The position numbers and the translations under genes are program-made. The notes under the pieces are model-generated. The model saw only the letters and a program-made list of their open reading frames with translations, was not told the origin of the DNA and ran no database searches. 64,000 bases of DNA from Paenarthrobacter ilicis (GTDB lineage Bacteria > Actinomycetota > Actinomycetes > Actinomycetales > Micrococcaceae), in contig NZ_JAFBCD010000001.1 of the NCBI RefSeq assembly GCF_016907545.1, forward strand, positions 3,534,001 through 3,598,000, in the 5' to 3' direction. Positions 23,782 through 32,921 of this stretch are shown piece by piece; position 1 is the first letter of the stretch, and each line of letters opens with the position of its first letter.

Positions 23782-25818
23782 ATGACCAGCAAGACTGTTG
23801 AAGAGCTGATTTCCCGTTCCAACCGCCTCGGCGCGGACAAACGGAACACCAACTTCGCCGGCGGCAACACCTCCGCGAAGGGCACCGAGAAGGACCCGGT
23901 GACGGGTCAGGACGTCGAGCTCCTCTGGGTCAAGGGCTCCGGCGGCGACCTCGGCACCCTGAAGGCGGAAAACCTGGCAGTACTCCGGCTTGACCGGTTG
24001 CAGGCACTCAAGTCCGTTTACCCCGGCGTCGAGCGCGAAGACGAAATGGTGGCCGCGTTCGATTACTGCCTGCACGGCAAGGGCGGCGCGGCGCCGTCGA
24101 TCGACACCGCCATGCACGGACTGGTGGACGCTGCCCATGTTGACCACCTGCACCCGGACTCCGGCATCGCGATCGCAACCGCCGTTGACGGCGAAGCACT
24201 GACCTCCAAGGTGTTCGGCGACAAAGTTGTCTGGGTTCCGTGGCGTCGGCCCGGTTTCCAGCTCGGTTTGGACATTGCCGCGATTAAGGAAGCAAACCCG
24301 CAGGCCATCGGCACCATCTTGGGCGGCCACGGCATCACCGCCTGGGGTGCCACGTCCGAAGAGGCCGAGGCGAACTCGTTGTGGATCATTGATCAGGCTG
24401 AGAACTACATCAAGGACAACGGCAAGCCCGAGCCCTTCGGCGCCCAGCTTCCCGGTTACGGTGCCCTCCCAGAGGCTGAGCGCCGTGCCAAGGCAGCTGC
24501 CCTGGCTCCGGCGATCCGTGGCTTGGCCTCCACGGACAAACCGCAGCTGGGGCACTTCAGTGATGACGCCGTCGTGCTTGAATTCCTCGCTGCGGAAGAG
24601 CACCCGCGCCTCGGTGCACTGGGCACGTCCTGCCCGGACCATTTCCTGCGTACCAAGGTCAAGCCGCTGGTCTTGGACCTCCCGGCCGATGCCTCGATCG
24701 AAGACTCGGTGGCCCGGCTCAAGGAACTACACGCCGCGTACCGCGAGGACTACCAGGCGTACTACGACCGCCATGCTGACGAGAACAGCCCGGCATTGCG
24801 CGGTGCGGACCCGGCCATCGTGCTGGTCCCGGGCGTGGGTATGTTCTCCTTCGGCAAGGACAAGCAGACCGCACGCGTGGCCGGCGAGTTCTATATCAAC
24901 GCCATCAACGTGATGCGCGGCGCCGAGGCCATCTCCACCTACGCCCCGATCGAGGAATCCGAGAAATTCCGCATCGAGTACTGGGCGCTGGAAGAAGCCA
25001 AGCTCGCCCGGATGCCCAAGCCCAAGTCCCACGCCACCCGCATCGCCCTGGTGACGGGTGCGGCGTCGGGCATTGGCAAGGCGATCGCCACCCGTTTGGC
25101 GTCCGACGGCGCGTGCGTAGTGATTGCCGACCTGAACCTTGAGAACGCACAGAAGGTCGCCGAGGAACTGGGCGGTTCCGACGTCGCCATCGGCGTCCAG
25201 GCCGATGTGACCGACGAAGCGCAGATCGCCGCTGCCATCCAGGAAGCCGTGCTCGCGTTCGGTGGCCTGGACCTGGTAGTCAACAACGCCGGCCTGTCCA
25301 TCTCCAAGCCGCTGCTGGAAACCACCGAGAAGGACTGGGACCTGCAGCACAACGTCATGGCCAAGGGCTCGTTCCTGGTGTCCAAGGCCGCAGCCAAAGT
25401 CATGATCGATCAGGGCCTTGGTGGAGACATCATCTACATCTCCTCCAAAAACTCGGTGTTCGCCGGCCCCAACAACATCGCCTACTCCGCCACCAAGGCG
25501 GACCAGGCCCACCAAGTCCGCCTGCTCGCCGCTGAACTGGGCGAGTACGGTGTCCGCGTCAACGGCATCAACCCCGACGGCGTGGTCCGCGGCTCCGGCA
25601 TCTTCGCCGGGGGCTGGGGCGCCAAGCGTGCCGCGGTGTACGGCGTGGACGAGCAGGAACTGGGCAAGTACTACGCCCAGCGCACGCTCCTCAAGCGCGA
25701 AGTCCTCCCGGAACACGTGGCCAACGCCACCGCCGTGCTCACCAGCAACGAACTGTCACACACCACCGGCCTCCACATCCCCGTGGACGCCGGCGTGGCA
25801 GCAGCCTTCCTCCGCTAG
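23782..25818 (+). CDS. Bifunctional rhamnulose-1-phosphate aldolase / short-chain dehydrogenase
   Basis: A 678-residue fusion. The N-terminal 400 residues form a class II aldolase domain with FAGGNTSAKGTEKD, the zinc-binding HVDHLHPDSGIA and GGHGITAWG, splitting rhamnulose-1-phosphate into DHAP and L-lactaldehyde. From about residue 415 comes a classical SDR domain: the cofactor motif VTGAASGIG at 424-432, NNAG near 500, serines in YISSKNS and the catalytic Tyr568 and Lys572 in YSATK. The SDR half probably oxidises lactaldehyde to lactate, as in the RhaEW/YuxG-type proteins, so the toxic aldehyde is removed by the enzyme that makes it. It begins three bases after rhaI. Confidence 0.92.
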   Translation: MTSKTVEELISRSNRLGADKRNTNFAGGNTSAKGTEKDPVTGQDVELLWVKGSGGDLGTLKAENLAVLRLDRLQALKSVYPGVEREDEMVAAFDYCLHGKGGAAPSIDTAMHGLVDAAHVDHLHPDSGIAIATAVDGEALTSKVFGDKVVWVPWRRPGFQLGLDIAAIKEANPQAIGTILGGHGITAWGATSEEAEANSLWIIDQAENYIKDNGKPEPFGAQLPGYGALPEAERRAKAAALAPAIRGLASTDKPQLGHFSDDAVVLEFLAAEEHPRLGALGTSCPDHFLRTKVKPLVLDLPADASIEDSVARLKELHAAYREDYQAYYDRHADENSPALRGADPAIVLVPGVGMFSFGKDKQTARVAGEFYINAINVMRGAEAISTYAPIEESEKFRIEYWALEEAKLARMPKPKSHATRIALVTGAASGIGKAIATRLASDGACVVIADLNLENAQKVAEELGGSDVAIGVQADVTDEAQIAAAIQEAVLAFGGLDLVVNNAGLSISKPLLETTEKDWDLQHNVMAKGSFLVSKAAAKVMIDQGLGGDIIYISSKNSVFAGPNNIAYSATKADQAHQVRLLAAELGEYGVRVNGINPDGVVRGSGIFAGGWGAKRAAVYGVDEQELGKYYAQRTLLKREVLPEHVANATAVLTSNELSHTTGLHIPVDAGVAAAFLR

Positions 25819-25826
25819 GACTGACA

Positions 25827-27362
25827 GTGAATTACGGAACCACCGCGAGCACCGCCCCGGCACACGCCGGGGCGGTGTCCGCTCCCGCAGACCGCAACAG
25901 AGTGTTTGCCGCCATCGACATCGGCGCGTCCTCGGGCCGCGTCATGCTGGGCCGCGTCTCTCCCTCCACAGGCGTGTCCCTCGAGACGATCCACCGCTTT
26001 CCCAACGGGGTGGTGGAGCTCGACGGCGGACTCCACTGGGACTTCGACGCTCTCTTCGCTGAGGTACTCAAGGGCCTGGCGGCTGCCGCTTCCGTGGCGG
26101 CCACGAGCGGCGAGCGTATCGCCAGCATCGGCATCGACACCTGGGCAGTGGACTACGGATTAGTGAACGACGCCGGCGACCTCACCTCGGTTCCGTTCAG
26201 CTACCGGGACGAGCGCAGCCGGGCCACGGTGGAGCGGGTCCATGCGGTCATTTCCCCTGAGAAGCTGTATGCCACCACAGGCTTGCAGTATCTGCAGTTC
26301 AACACGATTTACCAGCTCGCTGCAGAACCAAATCTGGCTGGGCTGCAGGCCCTCCTGATTCCGGACCTGATCGCCTTCCTGCTCACCGGTGTTCGCCGCA
26401 CGGAGGCCACCAATGCCTCCACCACCGGACTCTTCGACGCCGTTGCGGGCGAGTGGGCCACGGAGTTCCTGGACGCGTTGGGCCTGCCCCGGAACATCTT
26501 CCCGGAACTCATCCAGCCCGGAGAAACCGTGGGCACGCTCCTGCCGGCGATCCTTGAGCAGACGGGTCTGCCCGCTGACACCACGGTGGTGGCTGTGGGC
26601 TCGCACGACACTGCCTCGGCCGTCGCCGCCGTCCCCGCCCAGGTTTTGAGTGCAACCGGGGACCAGGATTTCGCTTACATCTCTTCCGGCACGTGGTCGC
26701 TGGTGGGAGTGGAACTGAACAAGCCCGTACTGACGGAAGCGAGCCGCAAGGCCAACTTCACCAACGAACGTGGCGTGGATGGCACTATTCGGTACCTGCG
26801 CAACGTCGGCGGCCTGTGGTTGTTGAGCGAATGCCAGCGCGCATGGGCTGCCCAAGGATTCAGCCAGGCACTCCCGGCCCTGCTCGACTCGGCGGCGGCG
26901 CTGCCAGCAGGAGGTCCGCAGATCAACGCTGACGATCCTGCGTTCACCGCCCCTGACAACATGCCGGACCGGATCCGCGCAGCTGTGCGCAACACCGGCG
27001 CGGTACTCGCGGACCGGCCTGCCGCCGTCGTGCGTTGCATCATGGACAGCCTCGCGGCCGGTTACGCGCGCACGCTGGCCGACGCCGAACGTCTTACCGG
27101 TCGCAGCACCGCCGTGGTGCACATTGTGGGCGGCGGTTCGCAGAACCGGCTCCTGTGCCAACTGACGGCAGCCGCCACGGGCAAAGTTGTGGTCGCCGGA
27201 CCTGTGGAAGCGACCGCACAGGGCAACGTCCTGGTGCAGGCACGCGCTGCCGGGGTGGTGGCCGGCGGATTGGCTGAGCTGCGGCAGCTGGTCATCGCAG
27301 GCGAGGAGCTGGTGCGCTACGAGCTTAGTGATGCGTCTGCGGCGCTTCCAGGAGGCTCTTAG
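25827..27362 (+). CDS. rhaB: Rhamnulokinase
   Basis: Phosphorylates L-rhamnulose to rhamnulose-1-phosphate. The 511-residue FGGY kinase starts with GTG eight bases after the aldolase stop. Diagnostic segments are AIDIGASSGRVMLG (phosphate 1), HRFPNGVVELDGGLHWDF, SIGIDTWAVDYGLV, VGSHDTASAVAAVPA, YISSGTWSLVGVEL and the C-terminal HIVGGGSQNRLLCQLTA adenosine motif with GPVEATAQGNVLVQ. About 25 low-complexity residues precede the first motif. It is the last gene of the rhamnose operon; no clear terminator hairpin was found after it. Confidence 0.92.
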   Translation: MNYGTTASTAPAHAGAVSAPADRNRVFAAIDIGASSGRVMLGRVSPSTGVSLETIHRFPNGVVELDGGLHWDFDALFAEVLKGLAAAASVAATSGERIASIGIDTWAVDYGLVNDAGDLTSVPFSYRDERSRATVERVHAVISPEKLYATTGLQYLQFNTIYQLAAEPNLAGLQALLIPDLIAFLLTGVRRTEATNASTTGLFDAVAGEWATEFLDALGLPRNIFPELIQPGETVGTLLPAILEQTGLPADTTVVAVGSHDTASAVAAVPAQVLSATGDQDFAYISSGTWSLVGVELNKPVLTEASRKANFTNERGVDGTIRYLRNVGGLWLLSECQRAWAAQGFSQALPALLDSAAALPAGGPQINADDPAFTAPDNMPDRIRAAVRNTGAVLADRPAAVVRCIMDSLAAGYARTLADAERLTGRSTAVVHIVGGGSQNRLLCQLTAAATGKVVVAGPVEATAQGNVLVQARAAGVVAGGLAELRQLVIAGEELVRYELSDASAALPGGS

Positions 27363-27405
27363 TTAAAGCTGGGTCTAGTACGAACAAAATGTAACCGAAT
27401 GGTGC

Positions 27406-27411
27406 CATAAT
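27406..27411 (+). promoter_or_regulatory. -10 element close to a possibly leaderless start
   Basis: CATAAT ends only six bases before the ATG at 27418, so transcription would begin at or next to the start codon. No ribosome-binding site is visible upstream. The -35 region (about 27383) is weak. Leaderless mRNAs are common in actinobacteria. Confidence 0.4.
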
Positions 27412-27417
27412 ACTAAG

Positions 27418-27996
27418 ATGGATATGAACGCGGAGGCTATTGGCCACACCATACGCGAGCGACGGAAGGCCCGAGGCTATACTCAACAAGCCTTGGCCGA
27501 CTCCGTCGGAGCTTCCCGCAAGTTTATTGTGGACCTGGAATCAGGAAAGGAAGGAGCATCCTTCGGGTTGGCCCTGAAGGCGATGCAAGTCCTCGGCCTG
27601 GAAATAACCTCCAATGACAGCTCTTCCCATGAATTCGCGGGAGACTTTGCACGCACTCTGAACGAGGGCGACTACCACTACGCGATTCGGTTGCTGGGCG
27701 AATACACCAACTCCTCGCTCACTGCGGGCCGGGCACTGATGCCCACGGCCCCTTCCTTCAATGACGACGCCTACCGGGCAGCCCTTGGCGCGGTGACTCT
27801 ATGGGTGTCAGCCAAAACCGGATCGCCCGCACCAAAGTGGGCGAAAAACGCCAGGGCATCGTCGCAGCCGGTTTTTCTGGCCGAGAAGCTTCATCCGGTC
27901 AGCGACCGGATGAAGGACCTCATCCGCAGTGAGACTCCCGCTGAAATCGCTGCCATGAACGTTTGGATCCGCGAGAGAGATTTGGCCACGGTTTGA
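27418..27996 (+). CDS. XRE-family HTH protein, putative antitoxin
   Basis: A 192-residue protein. Residues 6-60 form a Cro/C1-type helix-turn-helix (GHTIRERRKARGYTQQALADSVGASRKFIVDLESGK), close to HipB/Y4mF-like domains. The C-terminal 110 residues have a segment ending in SETPAEIAAMNVWIRERDLA that resembles domains seen in partners of nucleotidyltransferase toxins. The gene overlaps or abuts the nucleotidyltransferase gene downstream, so the pair looks like a two-gene toxin-antitoxin or abortive-infection module with the DNA-binding protein as autoregulator. The start may be leaderless. Functional assignment is inferred. Confidence 0.75.
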   Translation: MDMNAEAIGHTIRERRKARGYTQQALADSVGASRKFIVDLESGKEGASFGLALKAMQVLGLEITSNDSSSHEFAGDFARTLNEGDYHYAIRLLGEYTNSSLTAGRALMPTAPSFNDDAYRAALGAVTLWVSAKTGSPAPKWAKNARASSQPVFLAEKLHPVSDRMKDLIRSETPAEIAAMNVWIRERDLATV

Positions 27997-28550
27997 CGGT
28001 GCTCGAATTCCGACGTGACGACGTGGTTGAACTGCTTCGCGAATTGGAAGCCCGGCTTGGAGCCCGCGGCATCACCTTGGACATCCAAATCGTAGGTGGT
28101 GCCGCACTCCTGCTCCATGGCATCTTGGACCGTGCGACCGGCGATATTGATGCACGATACGCTCCCAAGGACGACGTGGATGAAGTGGCCGCCGGGATGG
28201 AACAGGAGTACGGGTTGCCCCCGAAGTGGCTAAACAGCAATGCAGCAGCCTTCCTCCCCGAAGAAGCGCGTTGGATCGCAGGCCCAAAGGGGACCTCATC
28301 AGCCATCCAGCTCGCCGACCTGCCCACCTTGGCAGCAATGAAGATAGCGGCGGAGCGGGCGAAAGACATTGAGGATCTTGGCCACATAGTGCTGGCGCTG
28401 GGGATTGAAAAGGCCGCCGACCTCGTACAACTCGCTTTCGAGAAATACGGCGAGCACTCTGTAGCCCTCAGCGCACCAGCAGACAATTACGAAATCGTTG
28501 CTGAAGAAGCAATGGCCGCGGCCAGGGCCTTACGTCGGCCACTAAAGTAG
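27993..28550 (+). CDS. Nucleotidyltransferase-like protein (DUF6036/AbiEii-like), putative toxin
   Basis: A protein of about 185 residues. Possible starts are TTG 27993, overlapping the upstream TGA, or GTG 27999. The key motif is IVGGAALLLHG followed by RATGDIDARY: the GG...D-x-D arrangement of minimal nucleotidyltransferases of the AbiEii/MenT and DUF6036 type. The remainder is helical, with LADLPTLAAMKIAAERAKDIEDL as in this fold (a Lys and Arg/Asp/Asp pattern following the active site). Such proteins modify tRNA or other targets, or act as abortive-infection toxins. Its partner is the XRE protein just upstream. There is no experimental link here; function is inferred from motif and gene order. 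Confidence 0.7.
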   Translation: MTVLEFRRDDVVELLRELEARLGARGITLDIQIVGGAALLLHGILDRATGDIDARYAPKDDVDEVAAGMEQEYGLPPKWLNSNAAAFLPEEARWIAGPKGTSSAIQLADLPTLAAMKIAAERAKDIEDLGHIVLALGIEKAADLVQLAFEKYGEHSVALSAPADNYEIVAEEAMAAARALRRPLK

Positions 28551-28630
28551 CCTTTCCACCAGCGCCAAGAACGCGAACGTCTGGTACGTCACAGCGCCGG
28601 ACGAGGGTGGCGCGCTAAACTGGGGGCACT

Positions 28631-29062
28631 ATGATCCGCACAATGTTCAAGTCCAAGATCCACCGCGCAACGGTGACCCACGCCGACCTCCACTACGTCG
28701 GTTCGGTCACTGTCGACCTGGACCTGCTGGATGCGGCCGACATCCTCCCGGGCGAGCTCGTGTCCATTGTGGATGTCACCAACGGAGCCCGTCTGGAGAC
28801 CTACACCATTGCCGGCGAGCGCGGTTCGGGCGTGATCGGGATCAACGGAGCGGCCGCCCATATGGTCCATGTTGGCGATACCGTCATCCTCATCACCTAC
28901 GCGGAGATGACCACGGAAGAAGCCCGCGCCTACGAACCCAAAGTGGTCCACGTTGGCGAGGACAACAAAATCCTGCAGCTCGGCAACGACCCCGCCGAGG
29001 CACACACACCAGGGCTCATGCGCCCGCCGCACGCGCTCAGCAACGCGGCGCACCTCAGCTAA
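28631..29062 (+). CDS. panD: Aspartate 1-decarboxylase
   Basis: Makes beta-alanine from L-aspartate for pantothenate and coenzyme A. The 143-residue proenzyme starts [16 protein letters not shown]. The self-cleavage site is Gly24-Ser25 in [10 protein letters not shown], giving a pyruvoyl group at Ser25; the substrate-binding segments [20 protein letters not shown] and the KVVHV strand are intact. The C-terminal about 25 residues ([16 protein letters not shown]) are a variable tail. It stands alone, without panB or panC, and a strong hairpin follows its stop codon. Confidence 0.95.
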   Translation: MIRTMFKSKIHRATVTHADLHYVGSVTVDLDLLDAADILPGELVSIVDVTNGARLETYTIAGERGSGVIGINGAAAHMVHVGDTVILITYAEMTTEEARAYEPKVVHVGEDNKILQLGNDPAEAHTPGLMRPPHALSNAAHLS

Positions 29063-29075
29063 AGTTCCACAACAA

Positions 29076-29115
29076 CGCTCGACGTCGGCGCCCAGGTGGG
29101 TGCCGACGTCGAGCG
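29076..29115 (+). terminator. Rho-independent terminator after panD
   Basis: A perfect 14-bp stem (CGCTCGACGTCGGC with its complement) around a 12-base loop, starting 13 bases after the panD stop, with CTTTGTG following. Confidence 0.75.
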
Positions 29116-29222
29116 CTTTGTGAGTCCGCATAACGGGACAATCGCGAGAAAACGCTTACTCCTGCGGAGGCATTGGCTAGGCTGGAAACCGTGATCCACC
29201 AAAACCCCACCCGCACACTGCC

Positions 29223-30149
29223 ATGATCGGCGTACTGTCCGGGTTTTTTGTGGTGTGGGCCATCATTCTGGTGGGCATGTTTGTGGGCCGCCGCAACATC
29301 CTGGGCGACAACGCCCGCTCGGTCCTGAGTTCGCTGACGTTCTTCGTAGCCAGCCCGGCTCTGCTGTTCGAGACCCTGAGCAAGGCCAAGCTGCACGACG
29401 TCTTCGCCGCCCCCCTCTTGGTCACAGCCGTGGGCGCCGTAGCGACGGGCTTGCTCTTTTTCCTCATGGCGAGATTCTGGTTGAAGCGGGCCATGCCCGA
29501 AGCCCTGATGTCCTCCATGAGCGCGTCCCTGGCCAACTCCGCCAACCTGGGCATCCCCATCGCCGTATTCGTGCTGGGTGACGCCAGCTACGTGGCTCCC
29601 CTGTTGATCTTCCAGCTGGCATTCTTCACGCCCATGTACCTCATGGCGTTGGATGCCAGCACCAGCAGCCATCGCACCACTCCCCTGCGTTTCCTGTTGA
29701 TGATCGTGAAGAACCCCATGATTGTGGGCTCAGCGCTGGGACTGCTGGTGGCGGGCACTGGTTTCCAGGTCCCCACACTGATTTTGGAGCCCATTCACCT
29801 CATTGGCGGTGCAGCGATTCCGGCAATGCTGATGTCCTTCGGCATGAGCCTGAACGGGTCCAAGCCACTGCAGAAAGCCGCGGGCCGGAGGCTGGATACC
29901 CTGCTGGCCAGCGGCTTCAAGCTGATTGTCCATCCCCTGATCGCCTACTTGTTCGCGCGCTTCGCGTTGGGCATGGACGGTCACGCGTTGTTTGCCGTGG
30001 TTGTCACCTCGGCACTGCCAACGGCCCAGAACGTGTTCGTGGCCGCCAACCGGTATAAGGCAGGGCTCACGGTTGCCAAGGACACCGTGCTGATCACCAC
30101 GATTGTTGCTGTCCCGGCCATGATCGCCGTGGCACTGCTGCTCGCCTAG
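29223..30149 (+). CDS. AEC-family (auxin efflux carrier-like) transporter
   Basis: A 308-residue membrane protein with about ten hydrophobic helices in two halves of five. It opens IGVLSGFFVVWAIILVGMFVGR and has the family stretch SLANSANLGIPIAVFVLG, with Asn and Gly residues in broken helices, and a matching second-half SALPTAQNVFVAANRY. Bacterial AEC proteins export or import malate, other organic acids or amino acids; the substrate is not readable. A LacI-like half-symmetric box AGAAAACGCTTA is at 29147-29158, about 65 bases before the ATG, and could make it sugar-regulated. It ends 19 bases before the convergent GH15 gene. Confidence 0.85.
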   Translation: MIGVLSGFFVVWAIILVGMFVGRRNILGDNARSVLSSLTFFVASPALLFETLSKAKLHDVFAAPLLVTAVGAVATGLLFFLMARFWLKRAMPEALMSSMSASLANSANLGIPIAVFVLGDASYVAPLLIFQLAFFTPMYLMALDASTSSHRTTPLRFLLMIVKNPMIVGSALGLLVAGTGFQVPTLILEPIHLIGGAAIPAMLMSFGMSLNGSKPLQKAAGRRLDTLLASGFKLIVHPLIAYLFARFALGMDGHALFAVVVTSALPTAQNVFVAANRYKAGLTVAKDTVLITTIVAVPAMIAVALLLA

Positions 30150-30168
30150 CGCCCCTTTCCCAACCGGG

Positions 30169-32805
30169 TTATTCGACGTCGGCGCTGGCCAGGTAGAGAT
30201 CCAGGAGTTGGGCGCAGCGGATGAAGCCCAGGTGCGAGTAGGCCTGCGGGTGGTTGCCCAAATGGGTTTCCGTTGAGGGATCGTATTCCTCCGGCAGCAA
30301 GCCCGTGGGACCAAACAACGCCACCAGCTGGTTGAACAGTTCCAAGGCATCATCCAAGCGGCCCACGGCCAGGTACGCCTCAATCAGCCACGTGGTGCAG
30401 ATGTGGAAGCCGCCCTCCAAACCCGGCAGGCCGTCGTCGTACCTGTACCGGAAGACGGTAGGCCCAACACGCAACTCGCGTTCCACGGCGGTGACGGTGT
30501 CCAGGAAGCGCTGGTCCTGAACATCCAGGAGTCCGGAGATTCCAATGTGCAGCACGGCCGCATCCAGGTCCGGGCTGTCGTAGGCCACGGTGTAGGAACG
30601 CGCCGAGGAATCCCAGCCCTCCTGGAGGACTTCTTCCCGGATGGTGTGTGCTTCCGTGGCCCAGCCGGCGTGCGGTGTCCGGCCGTGGAGTGCGGCAGCC
30701 TTCAGCGCACGATCCAGCGTGACCCAACACATCACCTTGGTATATACGTGGTGCCGTGGTGCCCGCCGGGCTTCCCAGATCCCGTGATCGGGCTCGTGCC
30801 AGCGCGCCATCACCGCGTGTGCCATCTGCTCCATGAGGTACCAGTGCTCGTCCGGAAGGAAACCGCGACGCTCGGCGAGGTCATGGATCAGCTCGGCAAT
30901 GGGCCCAAAAACGTCCAGCTGGACCTGGTGGTCCGCCGCGTTTCCGATCCGCACCGGACGCGAGCCGGCGTACCCGGGCAGGCTCTCCACAATGGCTTCG
31001 GTGGACAGGGGCGCCCCCGTCACCGAGTACAGCGGGTGCAGCCACTCCGGCCCGGGTGCGTTCTCCAGGATGCGTCCCAACCAGCCCAGGAAGCCCTCCG
31101 CTTCGGCAGTGGATCCCAGGGAAACCAGGGCGTTCACCGTCATGGACCCATCGCGCAGCCAGCAGTACCTGTAGTCCCAGTTGCGCGTTCCCCCGATCCC
31201 TTCCGGCAAGGACGTGGTGGGAGCAGCCAGCACCGCGCCGGTGGGTTCGTGGACCAGCGCCTTGAGTACCAGCGCCGAGCGCCGCACCAAGGAAGGTTTC
31301 ATGGTGGGCAGCTGAAGCGCCCGGACCCAGTCCCGCATGACCAGCCCGACGGCGGCACGCCGCTGAGGTTCACCGGCCGGGTCCGCGGGCAGCGGCTCGG
31401 TGTCACCACACCGCAGGTTCAGCACTACCGGACCGTCGCCCAGGGCGACCTCCGAGGTGGCAGTGGCGTGTTTGCCGTCGCTGGTAATGGTGAAGTCCAC
31501 GCCCGGCGCTGAAAGGATGAGGGGATCGGACGTGCCGATGATGTGCACCTCGCCGTTGCGGGCCTCCATGTTGAACGGGGCATTGGCGTAGTCCGGCCTG
31601 GGCGCGAAGATGATCCTGGCCGTGCCTGTTCCGGAAAGGACGCGGACCAGGCTGGTGATGCCCTCCGGAGCGGGCTCCAGGTAGTCGGTCACGGTGACGT
31701 CCGCCCACCTGGTTTCCACAATCATGGTGTTGTCCACGTAGCGCTGGGCCAGCACCGGTGAGGTTTTCACGGGTTCCACGCTGAAATGTCCTGCGGGATC
31801 GCCGCCCAGGATGTGCGCGAACAAAGAACCGGAGTCGGGCAGGGGGTGGCTCATCCAGCAGACCTTGGCGTCCGGCGTGAGCAGGGCAGTGGAGCTTCCA
31901 TTGCCGATCATCGAGTGACGTTCGAGCCCTACGGCGTCCTCACCAAAGAGCCATGCGCGGCGGAGTTCGAACAACAAAGCCAGAACACGGGCAAAGGACT
32001 CCGGGTCCGGAATGGTGTGGGCCGCCGTCGTATCCCCTGCGCCTACATGCAAGCCCAGGTCAGGGCCGCGCAGGGTGGCGAGCGCCCGTTCGTCGCTTTC
32101 GGCATCGCCGGCGTACAGGGCGGCACTGACACCCAGCCGGGAGCGCAGCTGCTCCAGGGCCTGGCCCTTGGCGGGTTCCTCCACTGTCAGGTCCAGGACG
32201 GTGCCGTCGATCATGAAGTACAGGCCGAATTCGATCGCGATTTGTTGCGAGCGGAAAATCACCCGGTCCACCACTTCCTGGGTGGCGGGACGTGTGTGGA
32301 CCGCGACCCCCACGGGCTTGCGGACAACGCTGATGCCCTTCTCAAAGGCCACGGCTTCGGTCAACGCCGTTGCCACGTGCTGGAGCAGTGTCTCGGTGGA
32401 CAGCGAAAGGTTGTACGCGTAGCCCATGTCGAACTCCACCCCGTGGGAGCCCACCAGGTGGACCTCGGCCGGCAACCTGGAGACGGCGGCCAGATCGCGC
32501 AGGGACCGCCCGGAGATAATGGCGGCGTGGGTGTTGGGCAGGGCGGCCAACGCCCGCAGGGCCACGGCGGCACTGTCCAGCGGAAGCGTTTCGGTGGATA
32601 CACCCTCCGCTGAGCACAAGGTCCCGCCGTAATTGCACGCCACCAACAGCCCGGGAACCCTGGCCAGGATTTTGAGGTCCGCCATGAGTTCCGGGGTGAT
32701 TCCGTGATCCTCGTGTGGCCTGGCGGTGGAACGCAGGAGGCCAAGGGGAAGTGACTTCATCAGCAAAGCCGAGTCGGCCACGGACTGGTTCAGGTGCGTT
32801 GGCAT
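30169..32805 (-). CDS. Trehalose-phosphatase-like (degenerate) / GH15 glycosidase fusion
   Basis: An 878-residue protein from the ATG at 32805, with GGAAGGA upstream. Residues about 25-255 resemble the HAD trehalose-6-phosphate phosphatase OtsB: IISGRSLRDLA, a lysine-containing middle region and AGDAESDERAL. The nucleophile motif, normally DxDGT, reads ACNYGGTL, so both catalytic aspartates are replaced and the domain is probably inactive or regulatory. Residues about 290-870 form a GH15 glucoamylase/trehalase-like (alpha/alpha)6 domain with NWDYRYCWLRDGS and the two catalytic-type glutamates in HGIWEARR and LLPEEYDPST retained. It probably hydrolyses an alpha-glucoside such as trehalose. No signal peptide. 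Confidence 0.85.
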   Translation of the reverse strand: MPTHLNQSVADSALLMKSLPLGLLRSTARPHEDHGITPELMADLKILARVPGLLVACNYGGTLCSAEGVSTETLPLDSAAVALRALAALPNTHAAIISGRSLRDLAAVSRLPAEVHLVGSHGVEFDMGYAYNLSLSTETLLQHVATALTEAVAFEKGISVVRKPVGVAVHTRPATQEVVDRVIFRSQQIAIEFGLYFMIDGTVLDLTVEEPAKGQALEQLRSRLGVSAALYAGDAESDERALATLRGPDLGLHVGAGDTTAAHTIPDPESFARVLALLFELRRAWLFGEDAVGLERHSMIGNGSSTALLTPDAKVCWMSHPLPDSGSLFAHILGGDPAGHFSVEPVKTSPVLAQRYVDNTMIVETRWADVTVTDYLEPAPEGITSLVRVLSGTGTARIIFAPRPDYANAPFNMEARNGEVHIIGTSDPLILSAPGVDFTITSDGKHATATSEVALGDGPVVLNLRCGDTEPLPADPAGEPQRRAAVGLVMRDWVRALQLPTMKPSLVRRSALVLKALVHEPTGAVLAAPTTSLPEGIGGTRNWDYRYCWLRDGSMTVNALVSLGSTAEAEGFLGWLGRILENAPGPEWLHPLYSVTGAPLSTEAIVESLPGYAGSRPVRIGNAADHQVQLDVFGPIAELIHDLAERRGFLPDEHWYLMEQMAHAVMARWHEPDHGIWEARRAPRHHVYTKVMCWVTLDRALKAAALHGRTPHAGWATEAHTIREEVLQEGWDSSARSYTVAYDSPDLDAAVLHIGISGLLDVQDQRFLDTVTAVERELRVGPTVFRYRYDDGLPGLEGGFHICTTWLIEAYLAVGRLDDALELFNQLVALFGPTGLLPEEYDPSTETHLGNHPQAYSHLGFIRCAQLLDLYLASADVE

Positions 32806-32921
32806 GGCGATTCCTTCCGAGGGCGGATAGCTACAGTTTCCGCCCGAAGTGTTTCGCTCGTACACCTTGTTATTGCAACAGCGTTAAATCTTTTCCAGTG
32901 TTACGGCCTGGGCTGCCGGAA

